Assembly: GCF_025996515.1 (NCBI RefSeq)
Contig: NZ_BLRH01000034.1
Coordinates: forward strand, 1,426,001 to 1,490,000
Direction: 5' to 3'
Source: Rhizohabitans arisaemae
Lineage (GTDB): Bacteria; Actinomycetota; Actinomycetes; Streptosporangiales; Streptosporangiaceae
DNA length: 64,000 nt
Part shown: piece after piece, positions 1 to 8,274 of the stretch
How positions within the stretch are numbered: position 1 is the stretch's first letter
Layout: every line of letters starts with the position of its first letter
Notes under the pieces: model-generated
The model's input: the letters and a program-made list of their open reading frames with translations, nothing else
What the model was told of the DNA's origin: nothing
Databases searched by the model: none
Made by a program: the position numbers and the translations under genes

Positions 1-711
1 GCCGCCGAGCTCCTCCGCGGTCACCTCCTCGCCCGTCGCGGCTTTCACCAGCGGCGGGCCGCCGAGGAAGATCGTGCCTTGGTTCCTGACGATGACCGCC
101 TCGTCGCTCATCGCCGGCACGTAGGCGCCCCCGGCCGTACAGGATCCGAGCACCGCGGCGATCTGCGGAATCCCTCGGGCGGACATCGTCGCCTGGTTGA
201 AGAAGATGCGCCCGAAGTGCTCCCGATCCGGGAAGACCTCGTCCTGCTTCGGGAGGAAGGCGCCGCCGGAGTCGACCAAGTAGACGCAGGGGAGGTTGTT
301 ATGGAGGGCGACCTCCTGCGCGCGCAGGTGCTTCTTCACCGTGAGGGGGTAGTACGTCCCGCCCTTGACGGTCGCGTCGTTGGCGACGATCACGACCTCG
401 CGCCCGGCGACCCGGCCGACGCCGGTGATGATCCCCGCGGCGGGAGCCTGGTCGTCGTACAGGCCGTTCGCGGCGAGCGGCGAGAGCTCCAGGAATCGGG
501 AGCCCTGGTCGAGCAGGGTGTCCACCCGGTCGCGCGGCAGCAGTTTGCCACGTTCCACATGACGCAGCCGGGCCCGCTCCGGACCGCCCTCGGCGGTGCG
601 CGCCAGACGCTCACGCAGCTCCGCCGCCAACACGGTGTGCTGCTCGGTGTTGCGCCGGAACGCCTCACCCGTGGTGTCGCAGGCGCTCTTGATGACGGGG
701 ACGTCGCTCAC
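1..711 (-). CDS. mccB: Acyl-CoA carboxylase carboxyltransferase (methylcrotonoyl-CoA carboxylase beta-like), 5' part
   Basis: Biotin-dependent acyl-CoA carboxylase, carboxyltransferase subunit. It moves the carboxyl group from carboxybiotin to an acyl-CoA, probably 3-methylcrotonyl-CoA in leucine breakdown, in the cytoplasm. The minus strand reads from a GTG at 711, preceded by GAGGG, and runs off the left edge, so about 237 N-terminal codons are present. Family features visible in translation are [43 protein letters not shown] and the oxyanion-type [16 protein letters not shown]. These fit MccB/AccD1 better than AccD5-type propionyl-CoA subunits. The gene is divergent from a TetR regulator with a dyad between them, so repression by that regulator is likely. 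Substrate is inferred from family resemblance only. Confidence 0.9.
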   Translation of the reverse strand, partial: MSDVPVIKSACDTTGEAFRRNTEQHTVLAAELRERLARTAEGGPERARLRHVERGKLLPRDRVDTLLDQGSRFLELSPLAANGLYDDQAPAAGIITGVGRVAGREVVIVANDATVKGGTYYPLTVKKHLRAQEVALHNNLPCVYLVDSGGAFLPKQDEVFPDREHFGRIFFNQATMSARGIPQIAAVLGSCTAGGAYVPAMSDEAVIVRNQGTIFLGGPPLVKAATGEEVTAEELGG

Positions 712-757
712 GCCGGATCCCTCACTTTCGCACCTCGCTTACGTCGACCTGTGTCCG

Positions 758-777
758 ATGTTAGCCATCACTAACAT
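758..777. promoter_or_regulatory. Operator-like dyad between mccB and tetR
   Basis: Perfect 7-bp inverted repeat ATGTTAG-N6-CTAACAT in the 85-bp divergent promoter region. Its size and position suit a TetR-family operator that would control both the carboxylase gene and the regulator. A near copy occurs at the 3' end of tetR (1402-1419). Confidence 0.7.
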
Positions 778-796
778 TCTCGTCTACCATTCGAGG

Positions 797-1417
797 GTGG
801 CATCCATCCCGCGCAACGATACGGCGCCCGCCCCCACACCGGGCGGCGGACGGCGATCCCGGCGAGAGGAAATCCTCGGCGCCGCCGCCAATCTCTTCGC
901 CGTCCGGGGCTTCCACGGCGTCCCGATCGAGGAGATCGGTTCCGCCGTAGGGGTCTCCGGCCCCGCGCTCTATCGGCATTTCTCCGGGAAGGAGGCGCTG
1001 CTCGCGGAGATGCTGGTGGACATCAGCTCCCGGCTTCGCGAATCCGCGGCCACCCATGTCACGGCCGCCCCGGATCCGTCGTCGGCGCTGGAACGCCTGC
1101 TCAGCGCCCATATCAACTTCGCCCTCTCCGAGCCCGCCCTCATCCGCATCCACGACCGGGAGCTCGACAACGTCCCCGAGCCGGCGCGGCGCCAAGTCCG
1201 GCGACTCCAGCGCCTCTACGTCGAGGAGTGGGTGACCGTGCTCAACGAACTGCACCCGGCGATCCCCCCGCCCCGGCTTCGCGCCGCGACCCACGCGGTC
1301 TTCGGCCTGCTCAACTCCACCCCGCACAGCGCGGGCGAGCTCGACCCCGCCGACATGGCCGATCTCCTGCAGCGGATGGCCCGCACCGCGCTCACCACCG
1401 CTGTTAGCGGTGATTAA
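797..1417 (+). CDS. TetR/AcrR family regulator
   Basis: Transcriptional regulator of about 206 aa. The N-terminal helix-turn-helix is clear: RREEILGAAANLFAVRGF, IEEIGSAVGVSGPALYRHF, then SGKEALLAEML. The start is a GTG at 797 giving MASIPRND, just after GAGGG. A longer reading upstream would run through the operator and is unlikely. It is divergent from the acyl-CoA carboxylase gene, which suggests a role in branched-chain amino acid or acyl-CoA degradation, with an acyl-CoA as a plausible ligand (inference). An operator-like dyad lies upstream and a second overlaps its stop codon, so autoregulation is likely. Confidence 0.88.
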   Translation: MASIPRNDTAPAPTPGGGRRSRREEILGAAANLFAVRGFHGVPIEEIGSAVGVSGPALYRHFSGKEALLAEMLVDISSRLRESAATHVTAAPDPSSALERLLSAHINFALSEPALIRIHDRELDNVPEPARRQVRRLQRLYVEEWVTVLNELHPAIPPPRLRAATHAVFGLLNSTPHSAGELDPADMADLLQRMARTALTTAVSGD

Positions 1418-1419
1418 CA
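1402..1419. promoter_or_regulatory. Second TetR-like dyad overlapping the tetR stop codon
   Basis: TGTTAG-N6-TTAACA, the same half-site and spacing as the dyad at 758-777 with one mismatch in the right arm. The TAA stop of tetR (1415-1417) lies inside it. It could be a second operator or could regulate transcription toward the next gene. Confidence 0.5.
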
Positions 1420-1596
1420 CCATCGCATGAGGAACGCGAGAATCGCCCGGGTGTGACCATGGGCCGATCAGGCCCGGAAGCCGGAAATCGTGTCTGCCCC
1501 CACGTGCGATCACGCTCGGGGGTCACTGACCACCCACGCCTCGAGGTCAACCCCAGGCCTGGCCACGGGCGGCCGAGTGCCGGAGAATGATCGGCG

Positions 1597-2526
1597 ATGC
1601 CCATCGATCGTCTCACCCGTGCCGCCGCCTCCCTCCACGGTCTCGCCGTAGGCGACGCCCTCGGCTCCCAGTTCTTCGTCCCCGCCAACCGCGAGGCGTT
1701 CACCACCCGGACCCTGCCGCCCGTACCGTGGCGGTGGACCGACGACACCGAGATGGCCTGCTCCGTCTTCCGGATCCTCACCGAGCACGGCACCGTCCAG
1801 CAGGACGCGCTGGCCGCGAGTTTCGCCCTACACCACGATTTCGACCGGGGCTACGGACCGGCCGTCAACCGGATGCTCCGCCTGGTCCGCGAGGGCGGCG
1901 ACTGGCGAACGCTCGCCACCGGGTCTTTCGGCGGCCAAGGCTCCTGGGGGAACGGCGCGGCGATGCGGATCGCCCCGCTCGGTGCCTGGTTCGCCGACGA
2001 CCCCGCGCAGGCCGTACAGCAGGCGCGGCTCTCCGCGGAGGTCACCCACACGCACGCGGAGGGCGTCGCGGGCGCGATCGCCGTGGCCGTCGCCGCAGCC
2101 GTCGCCGCGTCGCCGGACCCGCTCTCCCCCGGCGCGTTCGTCGACGCCGTCCTCGCGCACACCCCGCGGAGCCGTGTCCGCGACGGCTTGGCCGAAGCCC
2201 GGTATCTGCTGACCGTCGGCGATCCCCTGCTCGCCGCGCGAGCGCTGGGCAACGGCCGTGACGTCACCGCGCAGGACACCGTCCCGTTCACCGTATGGGC
2301 CGCGGCCCGCAACCTGGACGACTTCGAGCGGGCGTTCTGGACCACCGCGGCGGCCGGGGGGGACGTCGACACCACGTGTGCGATCGTCTGCGGAATCGTC
2401 GGGGCCCGGGTCGGAGCGGAACGCCTGCCCCGGACCTGGCTGACGGCGACGGAGCCGCTTCCGTCGTGGGCCGGGGTCCCGAACGCCGACGGGGTACGGA
2501 CTCCGTCGTCTCCTCGGCCGGTTTGA
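1597..2526 (+). CDS. ADP-ribosylglycohydrolase (ARH/DraG family)
   Basis: Putative hydrolase that removes ADP-ribose from proteins or small molecules, 309 aa, cytoplasmic. Typical family blocks are present: the N-terminal GLAVGDALGS, the metal-binding WTDDTEMA near residue 50, GSWGNGAAMRIAPLG in the middle, SAEVTHTHAEGVAGAIAVA, and the C-terminal metal site GGDVDTTCAIVCGIVGA. All expected Asp/Thr ligands appear intact. Start is ATG 1597 with GGAG about 11 bases upstream. It converges on an aminotransferase gene. A 58-bp relic of this gene occurs at 5978 beside the second aminotransferase, showing that the pair was once duplicated. Confidence 0.9.
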   Translation: MPIDRLTRAAASLHGLAVGDALGSQFFVPANREAFTTRTLPPVPWRWTDDTEMACSVFRILTEHGTVQQDALAASFALHHDFDRGYGPAVNRMLRLVREGGDWRTLATGSFGGQGSWGNGAAMRIAPLGAWFADDPAQAVQQARLSAEVTHTHAEGVAGAIAVAVAAAVAASPDPLSPGAFVDAVLAHTPRSRVRDGLAEARYLLTVGDPLLAARALGNGRDVTAQDTVPFTVWAAARNLDDFERAFWTTAAAGGDVDTTCAIVCGIVGARVGAERLPRTWLTATEPLPSWAGVPNADGVRTPSSPRPV

Positions 2527-2617
2527 CGCCTCAGCGGATCGACCCGGCCACAGGTGTGATCTCCACGTCGCAGCGTCGGCGGGCGGACACGGACCGGTCG
2601 TGCGCTCGGGTTCGCGG

Positions 2618-3385
2618 TCAGAGGGGCTCGCCCGGCACTCCCGTATAGCAGGCGACAAGCCGCCTTCTCAGCGTCTCGTCCCCGTTCAGCGGTTGATCGT
2701 CCACCCGGTCCACCACGACCACACCGCGTGAGTTGGTGAGGAAGACCAGGCCGTATCGGGGCAGGTCCGCGACCTTCAGCGGCCGTCGTTCCTGAGCCAC
2801 CCCCTCAGCCGAGAACACCCCTTCCAGCAGTTGCATCGTGGTTCCCCGGAGCATCGGCGCATCCGGCCAGACCACTCGATCCCCGTCGAAGCAGCCAAGG
2901 TTGGTGATCGACCCCTCAGAGATCAGGCCGTCGGCTGTGGTGAGCAGCGCCTCGCCGAACCCCTCTCGCGCGACCTGACGCCTCAAATAGGTCTGCGCGA
3001 ATCTGGCTGCCTGTTTGATGTGCGGGAGAAAGCGCTGGTAGACAACCGGCTTCAGGCCCTGCGGGGCGTCCGGTACCTCGACCGGCGGCGAGGCGGTGGC
3101 GATGACCTCCGGACGCTCGGCTTCCAGGACGTACACGCGGAGACTCGCGTCCGCGATGTCGTCGCCCGGAACCGCCCTGATCGAATCGAGCACCGCCTCC
3201 CTGTCGAGCGCCACCCCGAACAGCTCACGGTTCGCCGCATCAAGCCGGGCAAAATGCAATGAAAGCCCGCGAGTTCTCCGATTTCTCACCTGCAGCCCGG
3301 TGAAATGTCCGTACCGAGTCTGGACCGGTAACCCCGGCTCAGCGCCCAGGAGCCGCCCGTTGACGGCAACCCGCACACCAGTCAT
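2618..3385 (-). CDS. Class IV aminotransferase (aminodeoxychorismate lyase/BCAT-like), copy 1
   Basis: PLP-dependent fold-type IV enzyme, 255 aa. The probable PLP lysine is K124 (LPHIKQ); 21 residues later comes GEALL, the same spacing as in E. coli PabC, followed by LISEGSITN with E157. Substrate is not predictable: the family includes branched-chain and D-amino-acid transaminases and aminodeoxychorismate lyase, and no folate or branched-chain genes are nearby. Start ATG 3385 has GGGAGG 5 bases upstream. It is about three-quarters identical by eye, over the same length, to the protein encoded at 6111-6878. The two are paralogues from a local duplication. Confidence 0.82.
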   Translation of the reverse strand: MTGVRVAVNGRLLGAEPGLPVQTRYGHFTGLQVRNRRTRGLSLHFARLDAANRELFGVALDREAVLDSIRAVPGDDIADASLRVYVLEAERPEVIATASPPVEVPDAPQGLKPVVYQRFLPHIKQAARFAQTYLRRQVAREGFGEALLTTADGLISEGSITNLGCFDGDRVVWPDAPMLRGTTMQLLEGVFSAEGVAQERRPLKVADLPRYGLVFLTNSRGVVVVDRVDDQPLNGDETLRRRLVACYTGVPGEPL

Positions 3386-3400
3386 GTGACCTCCCGGACC

Positions 3401-3600
3401 TCAATGATCGAACATCGCGTCCAGCCAACCGCTCCCGTCGAGAAACACACCCTCGTCTGATTCACCGCCGTTCATCCAGACCGTAGCCCCCGGCCTTGCG
3501 ACGTTCCACCTGAGCACGTCGGCAATCCAGACGAGGTGGGAGGAATCGCCGCTGATTCGCTGGAACCGCAGTTGGCGATGATTGGCAAAGGTCGGCCGAA
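3401..3600 (-). pseudogene. Remnant of the HP-B/HP-A gene pair next to aminotransferase copy 1
   Basis: On the minus strand an open stretch without an upstream start codon encodes HLVWIADVLR. This is nearly identical to the C-terminal YLVWIADVLR of the gene at 7502-8164. In a shifted frame it continues as KAGGYGLDERR-stop, like that gene's AGGYGPER-stop. It then ends as GSGWLDAMFDH-stop just upstream of aminotransferase 1, resembling GGGWEWIDEML-stop of the gene at 6937-7473. The order matches the intact right-hand copy, so these look like decayed ends of both genes after an internal deletion. The match is short and was judged by eye. Confidence 0.5.
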
Positions 3601-3636
3601 AAGGCGAGAATCAGCGCCGTCCGCCGATGACGGGCG

Positions 3637-4395
3637 TCAGCAGAACAGCCCCAGGCACCACCCGCAGCCCGGCGCGGGCACCCTCGTCGCCGCGGTCGCG
3701 CGCCGCTTTTCCAAGGCGCGTCTGGCCCGTACCGCGACCTCGTCGACGGAGGTGATGTCCCGCCATGCGCCCGGTGGGTTCTCATTGCCGCCGAAGAGCG
3801 CGACGCGTCCCCCATCCGGCCGCTCCATCAGAAAGCCCTGCGGGTCGGAGCGCATGAGGACGGCACCGGGACCGAGGCCACGTGTCCCGTGCACCGCCCG
3901 GTCACGCTGATACGTCTTGGCGAGGAACAGCGCCACCCTGGCTCCGACCGGCAGCCACTTCCGCCACTTCCGCAACGAGACGCGCGGACTCCCATCGGCG
4001 TTGAGACCGCTCTGAAAGAACTCCACGTAGACGTGTCCGTCCCTGACATAGCCGCCGCAGTCCTTGACCAGGTCGGTAACCCGCACGCGGAGCACGATGA
4101 ACTTCCTCGGGTTGTCATCCTCATCCGAGTACAGGTCCCTGCCCTGATCGACCGCGGCGATCTCACCGACTGCGATCACCCGGTGCGGGCGTCCCGTGGC
4201 CAGTTTCTCCGGCGTGTCGAAGAAGGTGTACAGGTACGCCGAGGATGCCAAGCCCGAGACACCCCCGGTCCTGGTGGGCGTCACAGTCGCAACGTAACCA
4301 CCCTGGCCGGCTGCCCGGGGCACATCCCCGGGCACACCACACCCTCCGAGCAACACAGCGGCGAGTACCGATGTCACGACCGCACCAAGACGCAT
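3637..4395 (-). CDS. Putative lipoprotein
   Basis: 252-aa protein with a signal peptide ending in a lipobox (AAVLLGGC, Cys at about residue 19), so probably anchored to the outer face of the membrane. The mature part has no recognised domain. It has a beta-rich central region (KFIVLRVRVTDLV, VYVEFFQSGL) and a Cys-rich C-terminus (PGCGWCLGLFC). Start ATG 4395 is preceded by GGAAAGG. It is divergent from the ATPase gene at 4472, sharing a 62-bp upstream region with a long dyad. The gene lies between the two copies of the aminotransferase duplication. Confidence 0.7.
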   Translation of the reverse strand: MRLGAVVTSVLAAVLLGGCGVPGDVPRAAGQGGYVATVTPTRTGGVSGLASSAYLYTFFDTPEKLATGRPHRVIAVGEIAAVDQGRDLYSDEDDNPRKFIVLRVRVTDLVKDCGGYVRDGHVYVEFFQSGLNADGSPRVSLRKWRKWLPVGARVALFLAKTYQRDRAVHGTRGLGPGAVLMRSDPQGFLMERPDGGRVALFGGNENPPGAWRDITSVDEVAVRARRALEKRRATAATRVPAPGCGWCLGLFC

Positions 4396-4420
4396 CGATC
4401 GCCTTTCCGTCGGTTAACAA

Positions 4421-4459
4421 TTTGTAGGAGTACGATTCTTAGAATTGCGCTCCTACAAA
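4421..4459. promoter_or_regulatory. Long imperfect palindrome in divergent promoter
   Basis: Ten-bp perfect outer arms TTTGTAGGAG (4421-4430) and CTCCTACAAA (4450-4459), plus matching inner ATTCT/AGAAT, centred on 4440. Together they make a near-continuous 39-bp dyad between the lipoprotein and ATPase genes, ending just before the ATPase ribosome binding site. It could be an operator for both genes or an RNA hairpin in the ATPase leader. Confidence 0.65.
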
Positions 4460-4471
4460 GAGGGATCTTCA

Positions 4472-5941
4472 TTGCGGCCGATCAAGCCTCCGGACATGTT
4501 CGATCGTGACTGGGAATGGGGGCAGCTGACCCGATTTCTCGACGACGACCAGCCCGGTGCCACGCTGGGCATCGTCTCGGGGCGTCGGCGTCAAGGCAAG
4601 ACCTTCCTTCTCGAAGCGGCCGGGGAGGCGACAGGGGGTTTCTACTTCGCCGCGATTGAGGCCGTCCCCCGGCAGGAGGCGCTCCGGCAACTCGGCGCCG
4701 CCGTCGCGACGTACCTGGACACTCCGGGGGAGGTGCGTTTCGACGACTGGGCACAGGCTGTCGACGCGCTGCTCGTACTCGGGGCACAGCGCCCGATCCC
4801 TGTCGTTCTCGACGAATTCCCCTACCTGGCGAGGGAGTCCCCGGAACTGCCCTCCGTCATCCAGAAGGCGCTGTCTCCCCGAAGGCCCCAGCGGACGGCC
4901 TCCAAGGCACGACTGCTGCTTTGCGGATCATCGATCTCCTTCATGGGCGGCCTGCTCAGCGGAGCCGCCCCCCTGCGGGGCCGGGCCGCCCTCGAACTCG
5001 TCGTGCCGACCTTCAACTTCCGGCTCGCCGCCGAATTCTGGGGAATCACCGACCACCACTTGGCCGCGCTGCTCTACTTCGTGGTCGGCGGAACCCCTGC
5101 GTACCGTACGGAATACCTTCGAGGTGCCACACCGGCGAACCGGGAGAGCTTCGACCCTTGGGTCGTCGAGCACGTTCTCAACCCGGCGAGCCCGCTGTTC
5201 CGGGAGGTCCGGGCTCTGCTCGCGGAAGACCCCTCGCTCCGTGAGACCGGTCTGTATCACACCGTTCTGGCCGCCGTCGCCGAAGGAAACGCCACACGCG
5301 GTGGGATCGCCAACCGGATCGAACGGAAAGCAGCCGACATCTCCCACCACCTCACGGTTCTCGAAGACGCCGGGCTCCTGGTCGCGGACCCCGACGCGTT
5401 CCGTGCGAACCGTTCCGAGTACCGAATCACAGAGCCGCTCGTCCGCTTCTACCACGCCATCATGCGCCCTTACTGGGCCCAATTGGAGAACGTACGGCCG
5501 GGACGCACCGAACGCATCTGGGCCGCCTCCCGGAACAGATTTCTCAGCAACGTGGCCGACCCGATATTCGAGCACATGAGCCGCGTCTGGTCGCAGGACA
5601 TGGCCTCCGACCTGACCCTCGGCGGTTTCCCGGCCCGAGTGCTGTCCGGCGTCGTCTACGACCCGAAATCCCGCGCGAGCCACGAAGTCGACGTCGCCGT
5701 GTCCGATCCGGAGTCGCGGCTGCTCGCCATCGGGGAAGCGAAGTGGGACAAGACCATGGGCATGGGGCATCTGGACCGGCTTCAGAAGATCGCCGACCTT
5801 CTTGGAGAGCGGGATCGACGACCTGAAACACTGCTCCTGTTCAGCGGGGCCGGATTCACCACCGAACTCCAGGCCGCCGCCGCTAGCAGCGCCGGCACCA
5901 TTCAGTTGATCAGCCTTGAACGGCTCTACACCGGGGACTGA
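4472..5941 (+). CDS. AAA ATPase with C-terminal nuclease-like region (archaeal ATPase/DUF234 type)
   Basis: About 489 aa. The N-terminal third is a STAND/AAA ATPase: Walker A GRRRQGKT (about residues 26-33), Walker B VVLDEFPYLA, and LLLCGSSISFM as sensor region. A winged-helix segment follows (GGIANRIERKAADISHHLTV). The C-terminal domain has EVDVAVSD and IGEAKWDK, like the PD-(D/E)XK-type core of DUF234 proteins. TTG 4472 is chosen because AAAGAGGGA lies 6 bases upstream; the earlier TTG 4445 is inside the palindrome, and ATG 4496 is an alternative. Cellular role is unknown; such ATPases are often sporadically distributed and suspected of acting on DNA. It forms an inserted block with the lipoprotein between duplicated segments. 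Confidence 0.8.
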   Translation: MRPIKPPDMFDRDWEWGQLTRFLDDDQPGATLGIVSGRRRQGKTFLLEAAGEATGGFYFAAIEAVPRQEALRQLGAAVATYLDTPGEVRFDDWAQAVDALLVLGAQRPIPVVLDEFPYLARESPELPSVIQKALSPRRPQRTASKARLLLCGSSISFMGGLLSGAAPLRGRAALELVVPTFNFRLAAEFWGITDHHLAALLYFVVGGTPAYRTEYLRGATPANRESFDPWVVEHVLNPASPLFREVRALLAEDPSLRETGLYHTVLAAVAEGNATRGGIANRIERKAADISHHLTVLEDAGLLVADPDAFRANRSEYRITEPLVRFYHAIMRPYWAQLENVRPGRTERIWAASRNRFLSNVADPIFEHMSRVWSQDMASDLTLGGFPARVLSGVVYDPKSRASHEVDVAVSDPESRLLAIGEAKWDKTMGMGHLDRLQKIADLLGERDRRPETLLLFSGAGFTTELQAAAASSAGTIQLISLERLYTGD

Positions 5942-5977
5942 TCAGCCTCCTGTTCGGCTCTGGCCGTGTCGCGAAGC

Positions 5978-6035
5978 CCCCGGTGCGTTCACCGACGCCG
6001 TCCTCGACCACACCCCGCGGAGTCTCGTTCGCGTC
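5978..6035 (+). pseudogene. Fragment of ADP-ribosylglycohydrolase gene
   Basis: The plus strand reads PGAFTDAVLDHTPRSLVRV, matching PGAFVDAVLAHTPRSRVRD inside the intact gene (about 2134-2190), and the DNA is similar base for base. No flanking homology was recognised, so this is a relic. It stands before aminotransferase copy 2 exactly as the intact gene stands before copy 1. Confidence 0.75.
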
Positions 6036-6110
6036 AGCCGTAAGCAGCCCCGGACACCGGTGGGTCATCATGGACCGGCCCCAGACGGCCGAAGGTCAGC
6101 CCCTGATTGG

Positions 6111-6878
6111 TCAGAGTAAGTCGCCTGGGATGCCCCGGTACCAACCGGCCAGCTGGGTTCTCAGGTTCTCGTCCACTTTCAAGGGTTGAGCGTCCACCCG
6201 ATCCACCACGACCACGCCGTGGGAGTTGGTGAGGAAGACCAGGTCGTACCCGGGCAGATCCGAGACCTTCAACGGCCGCCGTTCCTGGACCACTCCTTCA
6301 GCGGCGAACACCTCTTCCAGAAGCTGCATCGTGATCCCCCGCAGCATCGGCGCGTCCGGCCAGACCACACGATCCCCGTCGAAGCAGCCCACATTGGTGA
6401 TCGCCCCTTCCGAGATCAGGCCGTCCTCCGTGGTGAGCAGCGCCTCGTCGAACCCCTCCCGCTTGACCTGACCCATCAGGTAAGCCTGCGCGAACCCTCC
6501 GGCCTGCTTGATATGCGGGAGAAAGCGCTGGTAAACCACCGACCTCAGGCTCCGCGGGGCTTCCGCCACCTCAATCGGCGGCTTCGCGGTGGCGATGACC
6601 TCCGGGCGGTCGCCCTCCATCACGTACACCCGGACACTCGCGTCCGCGATGTCGTCGCCCAGCACCGCCCTGATCGAGTCGAGCACCGCTTCCCGGTCGA
6701 GCGCCAGGCCGAACAGCTCACGATTGGCCGCGTCAAGCCGGGCCATATGCAAGGCAAGACCGCGCACCTTCCGGTCCCTCACCTGCATCGCGGTGAAATG
6801 CCCGTAGCCGACCTGAGCAAGCAGCCCCGGCTCGGAGCCCACAACCCGCCCGTTGATCGCAACCCGCTTCACACCCAT
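6111..6878 (-). CDS. Class IV aminotransferase, copy 2
   Basis: PLP-dependent fold-type IV protein of 255 aa, paralogue of the gene at 2618-3385. The PLP lysine (LPHIKQ) and the SEGAITN loop are both retained, and C-terminal VVVVDRVD is shared, so both copies look functional. Start ATG 6878 follows GGGAG. The gene order AT, HP-A, HP-B upstream on the same strand suggests a small operon read leftward. Substrate unknown. Confidence 0.82.
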   Translation of the reverse strand: MGVKRVAINGRVVGSEPGLLAQVGYGHFTAMQVRDRKVRGLALHMARLDAANRELFGLALDREAVLDSIRAVLGDDIADASVRVYVMEGDRPEVIATAKPPIEVAEAPRSLRSVVYQRFLPHIKQAGGFAQAYLMGQVKREGFDEALLTTEDGLISEGAITNVGCFDGDRVVWPDAPMLRGITMQLLEEVFAAEGVVQERRPLKVSDLPGYDLVFLTNSHGVVVVDRVDAQPLKVDENLRTQLAGWYRGIPGDLL

Positions 6879-6936
6879 AAGATCTCCCGAACCTCAGAAT
6901 TCCCCATGTCTCGCGACACCTGAAAACGTCGAACCG

Positions 6937-7473
6937 TCACAACATCTCATCGATCCACTCCCATCCACCGCCCTTCGCGCGGAGGAACTTCAGGCAACGG
7001 TCTACACACTCTTCCGGGGTTCTGGCATCGGTGCGAAATCGGACGCGCTCGTCATCGTCCTTGTCCGCCGTCTCCCAGACGACGAACGTCCAATGCGGAC
7101 GACCCTCCGCCTGTCTCTCCGCATCGGTCCTCAGCAAGACCCTCAATCCCGCTCCAGCGAGCCTCACCATCACCGGCTCAATGTCGAACGGCGTCGACGG
7201 ATCCGGAAGACCAGGAACACCTGTGAGCCGATCGAAGAACTTATCGACCCATTCCGAATCTCCCAGGCGGCGATAGAGGAGCATCAGTCCCTCGGCGACG
7301 GAACCGTCAAGGGACGCCGCGGCCCCACGTATCCCGTCTCGCTCGGCCAGAGGCCGTCCCCGCATCGTGAACAGCCAGGAACGTGCGCCGTCCCCGAGTT
7401 CCTCCGGGCCTGTGGTCAGGTAAGTCTCAACGCCCAAGCAGGCCAGCTCGTCCATGGCGAATCCGATATCCAT
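6937..7473 (-). CDS. Hypothetical protein HP-A
   Basis: 178-aa protein of no recognised family. ATG 7473 (MDIGFAMDEL) is chosen because GGGAGG lies 9 bases upstream; a longer frame back to 7533 would overlap the preceding gene. The sequence is acidic with no signal peptide or membrane segment. Its middle holds a beta-rich stretch (RPHWTFVVWETADKDDDE) and it ends in GGGWEWIDEML. It lies 28 bp after HP-B and 58 bp before aminotransferase 2, so the three are probably co-transcribed. A degenerate C-terminal match lies at about 3401-3450. Confidence 0.6.
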   Translation of the reverse strand: MDIGFAMDELACLGVETYLTTGPEELGDGARSWLFTMRGRPLAERDGIRGAAASLDGSVAEGLMLLYRRLGDSEWVDKFFDRLTGVPGLPDPSTPFDIEPVMVRLAGAGLRVLLRTDAERQAEGRPHWTFVVWETADKDDDERVRFRTDARTPEECVDRCLKFLRAKGGGWEWIDEML

Positions 7474-7501
7474 GACGGTTCGCCTCCCAGCTGACTCCAC
7501 G

Positions 7502-8164
7502 TTACCGCTCAGGGCCGTATCCCCCCGCTGCATGACCTACGGCCCGGAGCACGTCGGCGATCCAGACAAGGTAGTAGGGGAGCACACGCGAAACATCGTC
7601 CCGCAGATTCTGAAGCCATTCCAGCGATTCCGAAACCTGACCGATAGTCAGCTCCGCCGGACGTTCGTCCGTCTCAAAGATACAGTCAAAGGGGACAGCC
7701 CAGAAGTAATCAACATCAAGGTCGATCCTGTCGCCAAAAATCTCCTGAACGCGATCCATGGATTGAGCGAATATACTGCTCAGCTCTCCAATGGAGATCC
7801 AAAGAGGTTCACATTCCCTAGACGAATCTGAATGTACATCGGATCCGGGACTAATACGAAGGCCCATCACCTGAAGGACTCCGGCGAGGGCGGTCAGGCG
7901 CCGAATCAGATCATCTACGCCGCCCCGGTGGCCCCTGCGAAGCTCGTCCAGCGAGTCACCAAGCCGTCTCCTGGCAAGAGGGATTGGATTGTCAATATAT
8001 TCGTATATCTTGAAGAATTCATCGATCGATATCGACCAGTAGAATCCCCCTTCAATGCACAGAACTTCACCGTGATCCTCCTCTATGCCGTCCACGACAA
8101 TGACGAAAACGCGCTTCAAATCCGCGACGGACATCGACAGCGAGTCGTTCATTTCGTGCGCCAT
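7502..8164 (-). CDS. Hypothetical protein HP-B (lower-GC gene)
   Basis: About 220-aa protein of no recognised family. ATG 8164 (MAHEMNDSL) is one of several possible starts; a weak GGAGA lies 12 bases upstream, and TTG 8203 would extend it. The protein is hydrophilic, with IVVDGIEEDHGEVLCIEGG near the N-terminus and YLVWIADVLRAVG near the end. Base composition is visibly lower in GC than its neighbours (AT-rich runs at about 7985-8040), which suggests acquisition from elsewhere. The C-terminus has a decayed counterpart near 3500. Confidence 0.55.
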   Translation of the reverse strand: MAHEMNDSLSMSVADLKRVFVIVVDGIEEDHGEVLCIEGGFYWSISIDEFFKIYEYIDNPIPLARRRLGDSLDELRRGHRGGVDDLIRRLTALAGVLQVMGLRISPGSDVHSDSSRECEPLWISIGELSSIFAQSMDRVQEIFGDRIDLDVDYFWAVPFDCIFETDERPAELTIGQVSESLEWLQNLRDDVSRVLPYYLVWIADVLRAVGHAAGGYGPER

Positions 8165-8274
8165 GACGAGCCGGTGTCTCCACATCGATTTGTGAGAATC
8201 CAAGCGAGAGTACTCCGACGTCGCCGAGGGGCACCACCTGTTAATCCAGCGGTGGCATCGCTGTCGTGCACGCC

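Noticed and set aside
390-668. 92-codon minus-strand ORF at the left edge
   Set aside because: Different frame from the carboxylase, whose frame carries conserved motifs.
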